A stretch of DNA of 64,000 nt from Buchnera aphidicola (Aphis aurantii) (GTDB lineage Bacteria; Pseudomonadota; Gammaproteobacteria; Enterobacterales; Enterobacteriaceae): the NCBI RefSeq assembly GCF_039388985.1, contig NZ_CP135021.1, positions 372,001-436,000 of the forward strand, read 5' to 3'. The notes under the pieces were generated by a model. It made no database searches and was not told where the DNA came from. It worked only from the letters and a program-made list of their open reading frames with translations. A program made the position numbers and the translations under genes. Below, one piece after another: positions 9,004 to 18,637 of this stretch (position 1 is the first letter of the stretch; each line of letters starts with the position of its first letter).

Positions 9004-9983
9004 AATTCTATCCTTGGTTAAAAAATCCATACAAAACAATTATTAAACAACATCAACGAAAAAACACACATCATGCTCTTTTAATAAAAACTCAAAGAGG
9101 ATTAGGAGTCTTTCAATTAATTTGGCATATTAGTAAATGGTTATTATGCAATAAAATAAATGGAATTGAATATTGCAATATATGTCATAGTTGTAAATTA
9201 ATGTCATCAGAAAATCATCCAGATTGGCATCAATATATGAAAAATAAAAACGAAACCGTTACTATTGATCATATTCGAGAAATGAATGAAAAAATATTTA
9301 AATATCCACAACAAGGCCAAAATAAAATAATATTTTTTTCTAATGTTCAAAAATTAACCGAATCTGCAATAAATGCATTATTAAAAAATTTAGAAGAACC
9401 ACCAGAAAAAACTTGGTTTTTTTTATTAGATTATAGTAATGTTACAATCAATTCTACACTACACAGTCGTTGCTTAATATATAAATTATTTCCCCCAAAC
9501 GAAAAAAATAGTTTAAATTGGTTAAAAGATCAAAATATTTCAAATAAAATATTTAATATAATTTCATTACGTACTAACCAAGGTTCACCAATATCTGCGA
9601 AAAATTTTATTCAAAATGGACTTTTTAAAGAAAGAAAAAATTTATTTTTGTATTTTTTAAAATCTATTAAACATCAAAACTTATTAAAAATATTACCAAT
9701 TTTATCTGTAAGTAAAACTTTATTAAAAATAGATTGGATTTGTTTATTATTATTTGATGCTATACAAATTTATTTTAATTATAAAAAAAAGATAACTAAT
9801 TTTGATCAATTAGAATTAATTCAGTTTTTTTCTTATAATTATAATTATTTTACTTTAAATACAAGTATCCAGACTTGGAATAGATGTCGATATAAATTAT
9901 TAAATATAACTGGTATTAACAACGAATTATTATTATTAGAACAATTACTTAAATGGGAAAAAATTTTAGGTTTTGTTGTTTAA
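9000..9983 (+). CDS. holB: DNA polymerase III subunit delta prime
   Basis: 327 aa (E. coli 334). It is part of the clamp-loader complex. The AAA+ N-terminal domain lacks a functional Walker A (QRGLGVFQL), as in E. coli delta prime. The zinc module is CNKINGIEYCNICHSC (four cysteines, about residues 51-66). The sensor region ALLKNLEEPPEKTWFFLL near residue 125 is typical of the delta prime/gamma family. It overlaps tmk, and the TatD-family gene follows as in E. coli. Confidence 0.93.
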   Translation: MKFYPWLKNPYKTIIKQHQRKNTHHALLIKTQRGLGVFQLIWHISKWLLCNKINGIEYCNICHSCKLMSSENHPDWHQYMKNKNETVTIDHIREMNEKIFKYPQQGQNKIIFFSNVQKLTESAINALLKNLEEPPEKTWFFLLDYSNVTINSTLHSRCLIYKLFPPNEKNSLNWLKDQNISNKIFNIISLRTNQGSPISAKNFIQNGLFKERKNLFLYFLKSIKHQNLLKILPILSVSKTLLKIDWICLLLFDAIQIYFNYKKKITNFDQLELIQFFSYNYNYFTLNTSIQTWNRCRYKLLNITGINNELLLLEQLLKWEKILGFVV

Positions 9984-10024
9984 TTTTAATTTTTACATAA
10001 TTTTTAAATTAAAGAGATAAAATT

Positions 10025-10798
10025 ATGTTTTTAATCGACTCTCATTGTCATCTTGACCAATTAAATTACAATTCAGTACATAAAAATATAGAAGATGTAT
10101 TGCAAAAATCATATTCAAATTACGTAAATAAATTTTTAACAGTATCCACTTCTATTAATAATTTTCATGATATACAAAAATTATTTGATAAATATAATTG
10201 TATTTTTTATACCTGCGGAATACATCCGTTATATTGTCAAAAAGAAACAAAAAATTTTCATGAACTAGAATTGTTATCTACAAATAAACGTGTGATAGCA
10301 TTAGGAGAAACTGGTTTAGATTATTATTACTTACCTGAAACAAAAAAAATACAACAACATTTTTTCCGAAAACATATACAAATTGCGATAAAATTAAATA
10401 AACCAATTATTATACATACAAGAAATGCTATAAGCGATACAATACAAATATTAAAAGAAGAACATGCGGAAAAATGTGGAGGTATTCTACATTCATTCAC
10501 TGAAGATGATGCAATGGCATTTCAGTTATTAGATCTGGGATTTTATATTTCTTTTTCTGGAATAATTACTTTTAAAAATTCAATTCAGTTACAAAATACA
10601 TTAAAAAAAATACCATTAAAAAATTTATTAATAGAAACAGATTCTCCATATTTATCACCAATTCCATATAGAGGAAAAGAAAATCAACCAGCATATTTAC
10701 TTGATATAGCAAAACATATCTGTTTACTAAAAAAAATACATTTGGAAGAATTTGCTAAAATTATAAAAAATAATTTTTATACATTATTTAAATTTTAA
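10025..10798 (+). CDS. ycfH: TatD-family metal-dependent hydrolase (YcfH)
   Basis: 257 aa (E. coli YcfH 265). Metal ligands are visible: DSHCHLDQL at the N-terminus, GETGLDYY near residue 98, IIHTRNA near 134, a His in LHSF near 158 and the Asp in [10 protein letters not shown] near 205. TatD-family proteins act as DNases or, in some cases, D-aminoacyl-tRNA-related hydrolases; the exact substrate of this one is not shown by the sequence. Its position between holB and ptsG matches ycfH. Confidence 0.92.
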   Translation: MFLIDSHCHLDQLNYNSVHKNIEDVLQKSYSNYVNKFLTVSTSINNFHDIQKLFDKYNCIFYTCGIHPLYCQKETKNFHELELLSTNKRVIALGETGLDYYYLPETKKIQQHFFRKHIQIAIKLNKPIIIHTRNAISDTIQILKEEHAEKCGGILHSFTEDDAMAFQLLDLGFYISFSGIITFKNSIQLQNTLKKIPLKNLLIETDSPYLSPIPYRGKENQPAYLLDIAKHICLLKKIHLEEFAKIIKNNFYTLFKF

Positions 10799-10847
10799 AA
10801 TAAAATATATCATTTAATTAATTTTATATACTTAGGAGTTTTTTAAT

Positions 10848-12281
10848 ATGTTTAAAAATGTATTTTCAAGCCTTCAAAAAATTGGTAAATCACTTATGTT
10901 GCCTGTATCAGTGTTGCCGATTGCAGGAATATTACTCGGTGTAGGATCTGCTCATTTTAGTTTGATACCTAATACTATTTCTGAAATTATGGCTCAAACA
11001 GGAGGTTCTGTTTTTTCAAATATGCCATTAATCTTTGCGATCGGAGTGGCTCTTGGGTTCACTAAAAATGATGGTGTAGCCGCGTTAGCTGCAGTTGTTG
11101 CATATAGTATTTTAATTAAAACATTATCTGTAGTTGAACCAACTATATTACATAAAGGTATCGATATAGTAAAAAATAAAAATTTTCCTGATATAGGAAT
11201 ACTTGGGGGGATTATAGCAGGATCGATTTCTGCATATATGTTTAATAAATTCTATAAAATTCAATTACCTGAATATTTGGGATTTTTTGCAGGGAAAAGG
11301 TTTGTTCCTATTATTTCTGGTTTATCTTCAATATTTATAGGATTAATATTATCTTTAATTTGGCCGTCTATTGCAAAAAAAATTCAAATATTTTCTCAAT
11401 GGGCTGCTTATCAAAATCCAATTTTTGCCTTTTCTTTGTATGGTTTAGTAGAAAGAGCGCTAGTACCATTTGGTTTGCATCATATATGGAATGTTCCATT
11501 TCAAATGCAAATTGGAGAATATACGAATTCTATTGGACAAGTATTTCATGGTGACATTGCAAGATATATAGCCGGCGACATAACGGCTGGAAATTTATCA
11601 GGTGGATTTATTTTTAAAATGTATGGACTTCCAGGTGCTGCTTTAGCAATTTGGCATACAGCAAAAAAAGAAAATAAAAACAAAATAGGTAGCATTATGA
11701 TATCAGCTGCCTTAACAGCTTTTTTAACCGGAATTACAGAACCAATCGAATTTTCATTTATATTAGTTGCACCTATACTATATGTTGTACATTCTTTTTT
11801 GGCCGGATTATCTTTTCCACTATGTATTTTATTAAATATGCGTGCTGGAACAAGTTTTTCTCATGGATTTATAGATTTTATTGTATTAAGTGGTCACAGC
11901 AGTCAACTATTTCTTTTTCCGATTGTTGGTATTTTATATGGTATTTTATATTATATTATATTTTATTTTTTAATAACAACATTTAACTTAAAAACTCCAG
12001 GAAGAGAAAGCAATAATCATAATATTACTACGAAAAATAATATTGAAATAGCGCCTCATATTATTGCAGCTCTTGGGGGTAAAGAAAACATTACAAATTT
12101 AGATGCTTGTATTACAAGATTACGAATTACAGTATTAGAAATATCAAAAGTCAATAAAATTTCTTTAAAAAATTTAGGAGCGGCTGGAGTAGTTATATCA
12201 GGTTCGGGAGTGCAAGCTGTTTTTGGGACTAGATCGGAAAATATTAAAACAGCAATAGATGAACATTTAAACAAAATATAA
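10848..12281 (+). CDS. ptsG: PTS glucose-specific EIICB permease
   Basis: 477 aa, the same size as E. coli PtsG. The N-terminal IIC domain (to about residue 385) has multiple membrane segments and carries the glucose site region [10 protein letters not shown]. The C-terminal IIB domain holds the phosphorylated Cys in [13 protein letters not shown] (about residue 421). It imports glucose with phosphorylation and needs HPr and EIIA(Glc), which are not in this window. TTAGGAGTTTT before the ATG is a good ribosome binding site. I see no clear SgrS-pairing or Mlc-operator region. Confidence 0.96.
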   Translation: MFKNVFSSLQKIGKSLMLPVSVLPIAGILLGVGSAHFSLIPNTISEIMAQTGGSVFSNMPLIFAIGVALGFTKNDGVAALAAVVAYSILIKTLSVVEPTILHKGIDIVKNKNFPDIGILGGIIAGSISAYMFNKFYKIQLPEYLGFFAGKRFVPIISGLSSIFIGLILSLIWPSIAKKIQIFSQWAAYQNPIFAFSLYGLVERALVPFGLHHIWNVPFQMQIGEYTNSIGQVFHGDIARYIAGDITAGNLSGGFIFKMYGLPGAALAIWHTAKKENKNKIGSIMISAALTAFLTGITEPIEFSFILVAPILYVVHSFLAGLSFPLCILLNMRAGTSFSHGFIDFIVLSGHSSQLFLFPIVGILYGILYYIIFYFLITTFNLKTPGRESNNHNITTKNNIEIAPHIIAALGGKENITNLDACITRLRITVLEISKVNKISLKNLGAAGVVISGSGVQAVFGTRSENIKTAIDEHLNKI

Positions 12282-12286
12282 AAAAG

Positions 12287-12310
12287 GGGTGAGTACAATT
12301 CAACTCGCCC
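12287..12310 (+). terminator. Hairpin after ptsG
   Basis: GGGTGAGT / ACTCGCCC form an 8-bp stem (one G-T wobble) with an 8-base loop, six bases after the ptsG stop. Its G+C content stands out in the surroundings. No T run follows on the plus strand, so it may protect the 3' end or pause RNA polymerase rather than terminate efficiently. Confidence 0.6.
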
Positions 12311-12360
12311 AATAATTAATATATTTTATATTATAAATATATAAATAAGAATATTTTATT

Positions 12361-12705
12361 ATGAATAATCATGTAATTTTTCAAAAAATTATAAAAAAAG
12401 AAATTAAAGCAAATATTTTATATCAAGACAAAATAGTAACTGCTTTTTCAGATATACACCCAAAGGCTCCTGTGCATATATTAATTATTCCAAATACATT
12501 TATAAAAACAGCAAATGAAATAAATAAAAAAAATAAAAATATTATTGCACATATGTTTTATATTGCTATTCAAATTGCTAAAGAAAAAAAAATTAGCGAA
12601 GATGGATATAAAATAATTATTAACTGCAACAAAAACGGAGGTCAAGAAATTAATTATTTACATATGCATTTATTAGGCGGGATAAAATTAGAAACATTAT
12701 ATTGA
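12361..12705 (+). CDS. hinT: HinT, HIT-family purine nucleoside phosphoramidase
   Basis: 114 aa (E. coli 119). HIT proteins hydrolyse AMP-lysine and related phosphoramidates. The phosphate-binding end reads [10 protein letters not shown]; the family pattern is HxHxH, so the first His is replaced by Tyr while the central (nucleophilic) and last His remain. [21 protein letters not shown] near the N-terminus is typical. It lies between ptsG and lpoB as in E. coli (ycfF-ycfL-ycfM, with ycfL lost). The C-terminal tail is shortened. Confidence 0.92.
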   Translation: MNNHVIFQKIIKKEIKANILYQDKIVTAFSDIHPKAPVHILIIPNTFIKTANEINKKNKNIIAHMFYIAIQIAKEKKISEDGYKIIINCNKNGGQEINYLHMHLLGGIKLETLY

Positions 12706-12734
12706 AAATATGATTCTTTTAAAAAGGTTAACAC

Positions 12735-13280
12735 TTGAAAAAAAAATTAGCATTTTTTTTTATGATTTTATTTTTGACTAATAGTTGTTCATTTTTTCAT
12801 AGAATAAACAGTGTGTTAAACCAAAATAATAATTCGGAAGAAAATACAAATATTATTTTGTTAAATTTTACTAATACTGTTGACAATATTATTACAGAAA
12901 TATCTCATGATAAAAATATCTTTTTTTCTAAAAAAATATCGTTATATATCAATACTTTAAGAAATAAAAGCAATATTTTTTTAGAAAATAAAAAATTAAC
13001 AAATATTATAAAACACCACATCTCTAAAAAAATAAATACATTTAGTATTATTAATCAAAATCAAATTAATAAAACTAAAAAAAAATTAGGATTATCTGAA
13101 AATAACGAATTTATTAATACAAGTACTGCAATGTTGTTAGCTAGAAATAATCAAGCAATATATTACATTGATAGTAGTATTATTCAAAATAATCAACTAT
13201 TGTTATTAAAAATAAAATTAATACTCGTTCAAACAGGGGAGATTATATTTCAAAAAACAAAAAATTTTTACTTCTTATAA
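12735..13280 (+). CDS. lpoB: LpoB, outer-membrane lipoprotein activator of PBP1b
   Basis: 181 aa (E. coli 213). The start is TTG at 12735 with AAAAGGTTAACAC upstream. A lipoprotein signal ends at LTNSC (Cys 18). The folded domain is recognised by IILLNFTNTVDN and by LILVQTGEIIF near the C-terminus, which match E. coli LpoB/YcfM. LpoB reaches through the periplasm to stimulate penicillin-binding protein 1b. The long proline-rich linker of the E. coli protein is reduced here to about 20 Asn/Glu-rich residues. It is adjacent to hinT as in E. coli. Confidence 0.85.
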   Translation: MKKKLAFFFMILFLTNSCSFFHRINSVLNQNNNSEENTNIILLNFTNTVDNIITEISHDKNIFFSKKISLYINTLRNKSNIFLENKKLTNIIKHHISKKINTFSIINQNQINKTKKKLGLSENNEFINTSTAMLLARNNQAIYYIDSSIIQNNQLLLLKIKLILVQTGEIIFQKTKNFYFL

Positions 13281-13299
13281 AGTATATAAAATATTAATT

Positions 13300-13414
13300 A
13301 TTAAGAGTAGATCTTTCTACTAAAATTTATATTATAAAATATATTTTTAAAATATATCAATAAAAGATATATTTTATTGATGATAAATCAGTAGAAAGCT
13401 CTAACTCTTTAATT
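13300..13414. repeat. Large imperfect inverted repeat between convergent lpoB and porin gene
   Basis: The left arm 13300-13321 and right arm 13390-13414 pair over about 21 positions with two single-base bulges and one mismatch. The left arm contains its own small hairpin (AGTAGA-TCTT-TCTACT). A further 8-bp stem (CAATAAAA / TTTTATTG) lies inside the roughly 70-base spacer. It fills most of the 187-base gap between two convergent genes, so a shared terminator is the simplest reading. Confidence 0.7.
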
Positions 13415-13467
13415 TAATTAATACATATCTTTAAATAATTAATTAAAATAACTGAATATAAAAACAA

Positions 13468-14574
13468 TTAAAATTGATATACTAATCCAGCACCAATAAT
13501 ATTATCTGTAGGAATTTTATTTGTTTTAATAAAATCATTTTCTTTTAATAAATTAATTTTGTAATTCATATAAGTTGAAATATTTTTATTAAATTCATAA
13601 CGAGTTGAAATATTAATTTGTTTCGCTAAACCTACTTCACTTTTTTCAGTACCATGAATATTATAACCTTTGGAATCTATATAACTTAAAGCAGGATGAA
13701 ATCCAGATTTAAAATTGTATTCTGCAATCGCTTCAATATTTTGTGTTTCATTGATATAAGTATTGCTACGGATATTATGAGGTGTTAAATTTTTTGCAGC
13801 ACCATAAAAAGCAGCAATATATACATTATCAGCGTTATATTTAAAACCTAATCCATATGAACTTACACGTTTTAAACTTTTATCGGTTTCAGATGATGAG
13901 TTAGGTCTATCTGATGTAAAACAAGATCCAATAGCAGTTAACCCTGAATTACTTTGATATTTTAATGATGCACCCCAACCTGAATTATTTTTTTGATTTT
14001 GAGTTCTACTTTTAGTTGCATCTTGATATTGTAATGCAAAACTAATTCCTTTCATTAAACCAAAAACATTATCATTTCTGTAAGTTAACAAACTACTGTT
14101 TCTACCTACCATATAATTATCATTATATGCAAAAACACTATTGTTTATAATATACGGAACATGATTAGTTAAAGATTCTGCATCATGGATTATACCATAA
14201 TTTCTACCATAATCTATAGATCCTAAATTTCCATATTTCAACCCAGCATACCCTAAACGTATAGTACTGGATTGTTGTTGATTCATTAAATCTTCAGGCA
14301 TAAAAAAATCAGTTTTGTATTCAATTCTCGCATAACTAGAAAGTTTTTTAGTGATATTAATTTTTCCTGATAACCCTAAAATAGCATTTGTATTATCTTC
14401 CTTTGAAGTAATTTTGGTAGATAGAAAACTATTTGAGAATTCATGATTAGGATTAATACTCCCATAAAATTCTAATTTGTTACCATTTTTATTAAAAATT
14501 TCTGCAGCTGTTACTACACTACTATTAGCTAACAATATTGGTATTAATATTGATAAAGATTTTTTTTTATTCAT
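13468..14574 (-). CDS. ompF: OmpF/OmpC-type outer membrane porin
   Basis: 368 aa (E. coli OmpF 362 with signal). A signal peptide ends near VVTA/AEIF, the mature start AEIFNKNGNKLEFYG matches general porins, and the C-terminus ends in YQF with the terminal Phe needed for barrel insertion. Trimeric porins of this family let small solutes cross the outer membrane. The constriction-loop PEFGG motif of OmpF is missing (VPYIINNS in the aligned place). The gene is next to asnS as ompF is in E. coli, which supports ompF rather than ompC. Confidence 0.88.
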   Translation of the reverse strand: MNKKKSLSILIPILLANSSVVTAAEIFNKNGNKLEFYGSINPNHEFSNSFLSTKITSKEDNTNAILGLSGKINITKKLSSYARIEYKTDFFMPEDLMNQQQSSTIRLGYAGLKYGNLGSIDYGRNYGIIHDAESLTNHVPYIINNSVFAYNDNYMVGRNSSLLTYRNDNVFGLMKGISFALQYQDATKSRTQNQKNNSGWGASLKYQSNSGLTAIGSCFTSDRPNSSSETDKSLKRVSSYGLGFKYNADNVYIAAFYGAAKNLTPHNIRSNTYINETQNIEAIAEYNFKSGFHPALSYIDSKGYNIHGTEKSEVGLAKQINISTRYEFNKNISTYMNYKINLLKENDFIKTNKIPTDNIIGAGLVYQF

Positions 14575-14651
14575 AACTTTTAAATTACCTTATTAGAAAC
14601 GTAATATAAATTAAACAATTATACAAATAATTTAATATAAAAAATTTATTT

Positions 14652-16052
14652 TTAAAAATAAGAACACTTAGAAGTACGAGGAAATGGTATAATATCTCTT
14701 ACATTAGAAATTCCGGTAATATATGAAATAAAACGTTCAAAACCCATACCAAAACCTGAATGTTGAACAGTTCCATATCGTCTAAGATCTCGATACCACC
14801 AATATTCTTCTTTTTTTAAACCTAATTCAGATAAACGTAAATCTAATATAGAAATACGTTCTTCACGCTGAGAACCACCTATTAATTCACCAATACCTGG
14901 AACTAAAAGATCCATTGCTGCAACAGTTTTGTTGTCATCATTTAATCTCATATAAAATGCTTTTAATTCTTTCGGATAATCAGTTATTATTACAGGTCTT
15001 TTAAAATATTTTTCAACAAGAAAACGCTCATGTTCAGAATTTAAATCCATACCCGGCGAGACAATTTTGTTAAATGTATTTTGAGAATTTATTAAAATAT
15101 TTATAGCATCAATATATTTTATACGTATAAAATCTAATAATAAAAATCTTTCAAGACGTTTAATTATATCACTATCAATATAATTTTTAAGAAATTTAAT
15201 ATCTGTAGTGCAGTTTTTTAAAACACACTTACACACATATTTTAACATTTCTTCTGAAAATTTAGATATTTCATATAAATTTAAAAAAGATGACTCAACT
15301 TCTAACATCCAAAATTCTGCTAAATGACGAGTAGTATTTGAATTTTCAGCGCGAAAAGTCGGACCAAAAGTATATACTTTAGATAAAGAGCAAGCATATG
15401 TTTCTAAATTTAGTTGCCCCGAAACAGTTAAAAAAGATTTTTTTCCAAAAAAATCTTTTTTAAAATCAACGGAACCATTATTTTTCTTAGGAATATTTTC
15501 CATATTCAATGTTGAAACATTAAACATTTCTCCGGCACCTTCAGTATTAAGTCCGGTAATAATCGGTGTAGGAACCCAATAATATCCTTTTTTATGCAAA
15601 AACTTATGTAATAATTGAAATATGTAATTCCTTATTCTTACCACTACTCCTATTAAATTTGTTCTACTACGTAAATGCGCTACTTCTCGTAAATATTCCA
15701 AACTATGTTTTTTAGCTGAAATTGGATAAGTATCTGGATCTTCAACCCATCCCAAAATTTGAATTTTTTTTGCTTTTATTTCATATTTTTGTTGTTTACC
15801 TAAAGATAAAATAAGAATACCTTCAATTGATACAGAACATCCAATCGTTAAACGTAGTATTTCTTTATAATTGTATAAAGTATTATTAGCAATAACTTGT
15901 ATAGAATGGAAACATGATCCATCATATACTGTAATAAAAGAAAATCCAGATTTTGAACTTCTACGACTTCGAACCCATCCATATATAGTAATTAAATTGT
16001 TTAACATAATATCATTTTGATATATTTTTGATATTGATACCACTGTATTCAT
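14652..16052 (-). CDS. asnS: Asparaginyl-tRNA synthetase
   Basis: 466 aa, equal to E. coli. It is a class IIb synthetase charging tRNA-Asn. An OB-fold anticodon-binding domain occupies about residues 15-100 ([14 protein letters not shown]). The class II catalytic core follows, with motif 2 [17 protein letters not shown] and motif 3 [10 protein letters not shown] near the C-terminus. AsnS and the porin gene are neighbours as in E. coli; pncB is upstream on the same strand. Confidence 0.97.
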   Translation of the reverse strand: MNTVVSISKIYQNDIMLNNLITIYGWVRSRRSSKSGFSFITVYDGSCFHSIQVIANNTLYNYKEILRLTIGCSVSIEGILILSLGKQQKYEIKAKKIQILGWVEDPDTYPISAKKHSLEYLREVAHLRSRTNLIGVVVRIRNYIFQLLHKFLHKKGYYWVPTPIITGLNTEGAGEMFNVSTLNMENIPKKNNGSVDFKKDFFGKKSFLTVSGQLNLETYACSLSKVYTFGPTFRAENSNTTRHLAEFWMLEVESSFLNLYEISKFSEEMLKYVCKCVLKNCTTDIKFLKNYIDSDIIKRLERFLLLDFIRIKYIDAINILINSQNTFNKIVSPGMDLNSEHERFLVEKYFKRPVIITDYPKELKAFYMRLNDDNKTVAAMDLLVPGIGELIGGSQREERISILDLRLSELGLKKEEYWWYRDLRRYGTVQHSGFGMGFERFISYITGISNVRDIIPFPRTSKCSYF

Positions 16053-16121
16053 AATTTTTCCCTTATACCTTATTTCCTAAAAAATAGCCATAAAAAATAA
16101 GTTTTATCAAAATGACTAATA

Positions 16122-17324
16122 TTATTTAGAACCATTGAAAGGCAAGTTAAATGTTTGAAATAAAGATTCCATAAATTTTTTGTCTAAACAAAATTTTTTA
16201 CCAGGACTATCAGATATTTTAGCTACTGGTTTTCCATTGCATTTAACTAATTTAATTACAATATTTAGTGGTTTTACATTTGGAATATCGCAAGTTAGTT
16301 GTGTGCCAATACCAAACATAACATTAATTTTACTTTGAAATTTTTTATATAAAGTTATAATTTTTTTAAAATTTAAATTGTCTGAAAATAATAATGTTTT
16401 AGTGGACGGATCAATTCCTAAACGTTTATAATGTTTTAAAGCTTTTTCAGCCCACTGTATTGGATCACCTGAATCATGTCTAATACCTTGGTATGATTTA
16501 GATAAAAACAAATCAAAATCACGCAAAAAAGAATCCATGGTAATACAATCTGTTAAAGCAATACTTAAATAATTATTATATTGACATAACCATATTTTTA
16601 ACGCTAAAGATTGGCTGTATCTTAAATTAGAACTAATTTGCTGATGTGCTTGAAACCATTCATGTGCTTGAGTTCCTACTGGAGATAGTTTTAAAATACG
16701 AGAAATATGATAATTACTTGATCCAATTAAAAAGGGAAATGTTTCTTTTAATCTTTTGATGATAGAATATTGTACATCATATGAAAATCGGCGTCTTGTT
16801 CCAAAATCAATAATTTTTAAACGAGATAAATCTAAACCTTTAGTAGAATCAAAAAATTTTTTTAACTTTAAGTTTAAATAATTTATTGCGATTTTTGGGG
16901 TAATTTCAGGATTATGATTTTTATGAAAAATTTCACTAATTAAAGATAAAATAGGCACTTCCCATAAAATAACTTCTTTCCATAAACCAGTAATTCGAAT
17001 ATGTAACTGACCATTATAATTATTTACTTTTACTTGAGTGATATTATAACGAAAATTTTTTAACCAATGTAAATATTCTTTTTTAAAAAATGGAAAAGAA
17101 TTCATATATAAATATTCTTCATGAGTTAAAGATAAAGATTCCATCATATTAATTTGATCTAATAAAATATTTGAATAATTTCCAAGCACATTAGGCCCTC
17201 TACAAATCAATTCCGCAACAACATGAACATTTTTATAACAAAAAAATACAGCTTGCTGCATATGCAATTTATATGCATCAGTATCTAATAACGTTTGTAT
17301 AATTGGATAATTATATTTTTTCAT
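16122..17324 (-). CDS. pncB: Nicotinate phosphoribosyltransferase
   Basis: 400 aa, as in E. coli. It converts nicotinate and PRPP to nicotinate mononucleotide in NAD salvage. Typical blocks are [17 protein letters not shown] at the N-terminus, [13 protein letters not shown] near residue 215, [11 protein letters not shown] near 273 and SDSPGKKFC near the end. It lies upstream of asnS as in E. coli; pepN, its usual divergent neighbour, is gone and pyrD takes that place. Retention implies nicotinate comes from the host. Confidence 0.96.
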   Translation of the reverse strand: MKKYNYPIIQTLLDTDAYKLHMQQAVFFCYKNVHVVAELICRGPNVLGNYSNILLDQINMMESLSLTHEEYLYMNSFPFFKKEYLHWLKNFRYNITQVKVNNYNGQLHIRITGLWKEVILWEVPILSLISEIFHKNHNPEITPKIAINYLNLKLKKFFDSTKGLDLSRLKIIDFGTRRRFSYDVQYSIIKRLKETFPFLIGSSNYHISRILKLSPVGTQAHEWFQAHQQISSNLRYSQSLALKIWLCQYNNYLSIALTDCITMDSFLRDFDLFLSKSYQGIRHDSGDPIQWAEKALKHYKRLGIDPSTKTLLFSDNLNFKKIITLYKKFQSKINVMFGIGTQLTCDIPNVKPLNIVIKLVKCNGKPVAKISDSPGKKFCLDKKFMESLFQTFNLPFNGSK

Positions 17325-17538
17325 AGTGTATCTAATTTTATAATACTTTTTTATATTAAAACAATTATTATATAATTTTATATGTCAAGTTATGTATAAA
17401 ATATAACATAAATACAAAAGTTATCAATTTTTTACAAAATATCTGTTTATTATAACCTAAGAATACAAAATTTTTCATATGTATTAAAATTATAATAAAA
17501 TAATTATATTTTTACTTAATTCTACAAAAGGAATTATA

Positions 17539-18549
17539 ATGTTTTACTATTTAATCCGTAAACTTTTATTTTTAATGGATCCGGAAAAATCACATATATT
17601 TACATTAAAATGTCTTAATTCTAAACATATGCAAATATTTATAAATTTATTTTTAAAACCGATTCCATCAATACCAGTGAAATGTATGGGATTAGTATTT
17701 CCTAATAAAGTTGGTTTAGCTGCGGGGATGGATAAAAATGGAGAATATATAAATTTTTTTAATAAATTAGGATTTGGTTTTATTGAATTAGGAACAGTTA
17801 CCCCTCTTCCTCAAGTTGGTAATCTAAAACCAAGAATATTTAGAATACCCTCAAAAGAAGCAATTATTAATAAAATGGGATTTAACAATCTTGGTATAGA
17901 AAATCTTATCTGTAATATTAAAAAATCAAAATTTAAAGGAATAATTGGAGTAAACATAGGGAAAAACACACAAACTCCTATTGAAAATTCAATAAATGAT
18001 TATTTAATATGTATTGAAAAAATATATTGTTATACTGATTATATTGCTATTAATATTTCTTCTCCAAATACAAAAAATTTAAGAAATCTTCAATATGGCA
18101 TATTATTTAATAATTTATTAGAAAATATTAAAACAAAACAAAAAGAAATGCATCAAAAATATTCTAAATATGTACCAATAGCGATTAAAATTTCACCTGA
18201 TTTATCCAAAAATGAAATAATTGATATTTCAAATCAGTTAATTAAATTTAAAATAGATGCAGTTATTGCAACTAATACTACTTTAGATCACTCAAAAATA
18301 TATAAAATGCAAGAAAATCGAATAACAGGAGGACTAAGTGGTTTTCCTTTGCAAAGCAAAAGTAATACTGTAATTTCAATTCTATATAAGCAACTAAAAA
18401 AAAAAGTACCTATAATTGGTGTAGGAGGGATTAACTCATTAAATGCAGCAAAAGAAAAAATTCAATTAGGTGCTGAATTAATACAAATATATTCTGGATT
18501 GGTATATCATGGTCCAAAATTTATTAGACATCTCATTAAAAAATTATAA
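17539..18549 (+). CDS. pyrD: Dihydroorotate dehydrogenase (class 2, quinone-linked)
   Basis: 336 aa, as in E. coli. It oxidises dihydroorotate to orotate at the inner membrane, passing electrons to quinone. The N-terminal helices for membrane association ([16 protein letters not shown]) mark class 2. The catalytic Ser lies in [10 protein letters not shown] near residue 175, and FMN-binding segments include AAGMDKNGE and [24 protein letters not shown] precedes the start. It works with pyrB and pyrI further along the window. Confidence 0.97.
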   Translation: MFYYLIRKLLFLMDPEKSHIFTLKCLNSKHMQIFINLFLKPIPSIPVKCMGLVFPNKVGLAAGMDKNGEYINFFNKLGFGFIELGTVTPLPQVGNLKPRIFRIPSKEAIINKMGFNNLGIENLICNIKKSKFKGIIGVNIGKNTQTPIENSINDYLICIEKIYCYTDYIAINISSPNTKNLRNLQYGILFNNLLENIKTKQKEMHQKYSKYVPIAIKISPDLSKNEIIDISNQLIKFKIDAVIATNTTLDHSKIYKMQENRITGGLSGFPLQSKSNTVISILYKQLKKKVPIIGVGGINSLNAAKEKIQLGAELIQIYSGLVYHGPKFIRHLIKKL

Positions 18550-18637
18550 AATATTTTACATTAATTAGAATTTTAATTTACAAAAAAACTCATAAATTAT
18601 TTTAAAAATTTTAAAATATAAAGATCTATCAAATAAG

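Noticed and set aside
13300..13414. Insertion sequence or integrated element suggested by inverted repeats
   Set aside because: No transposase frame, no target duplication and no coding potential between the arms; a terminator-like structure fits better.
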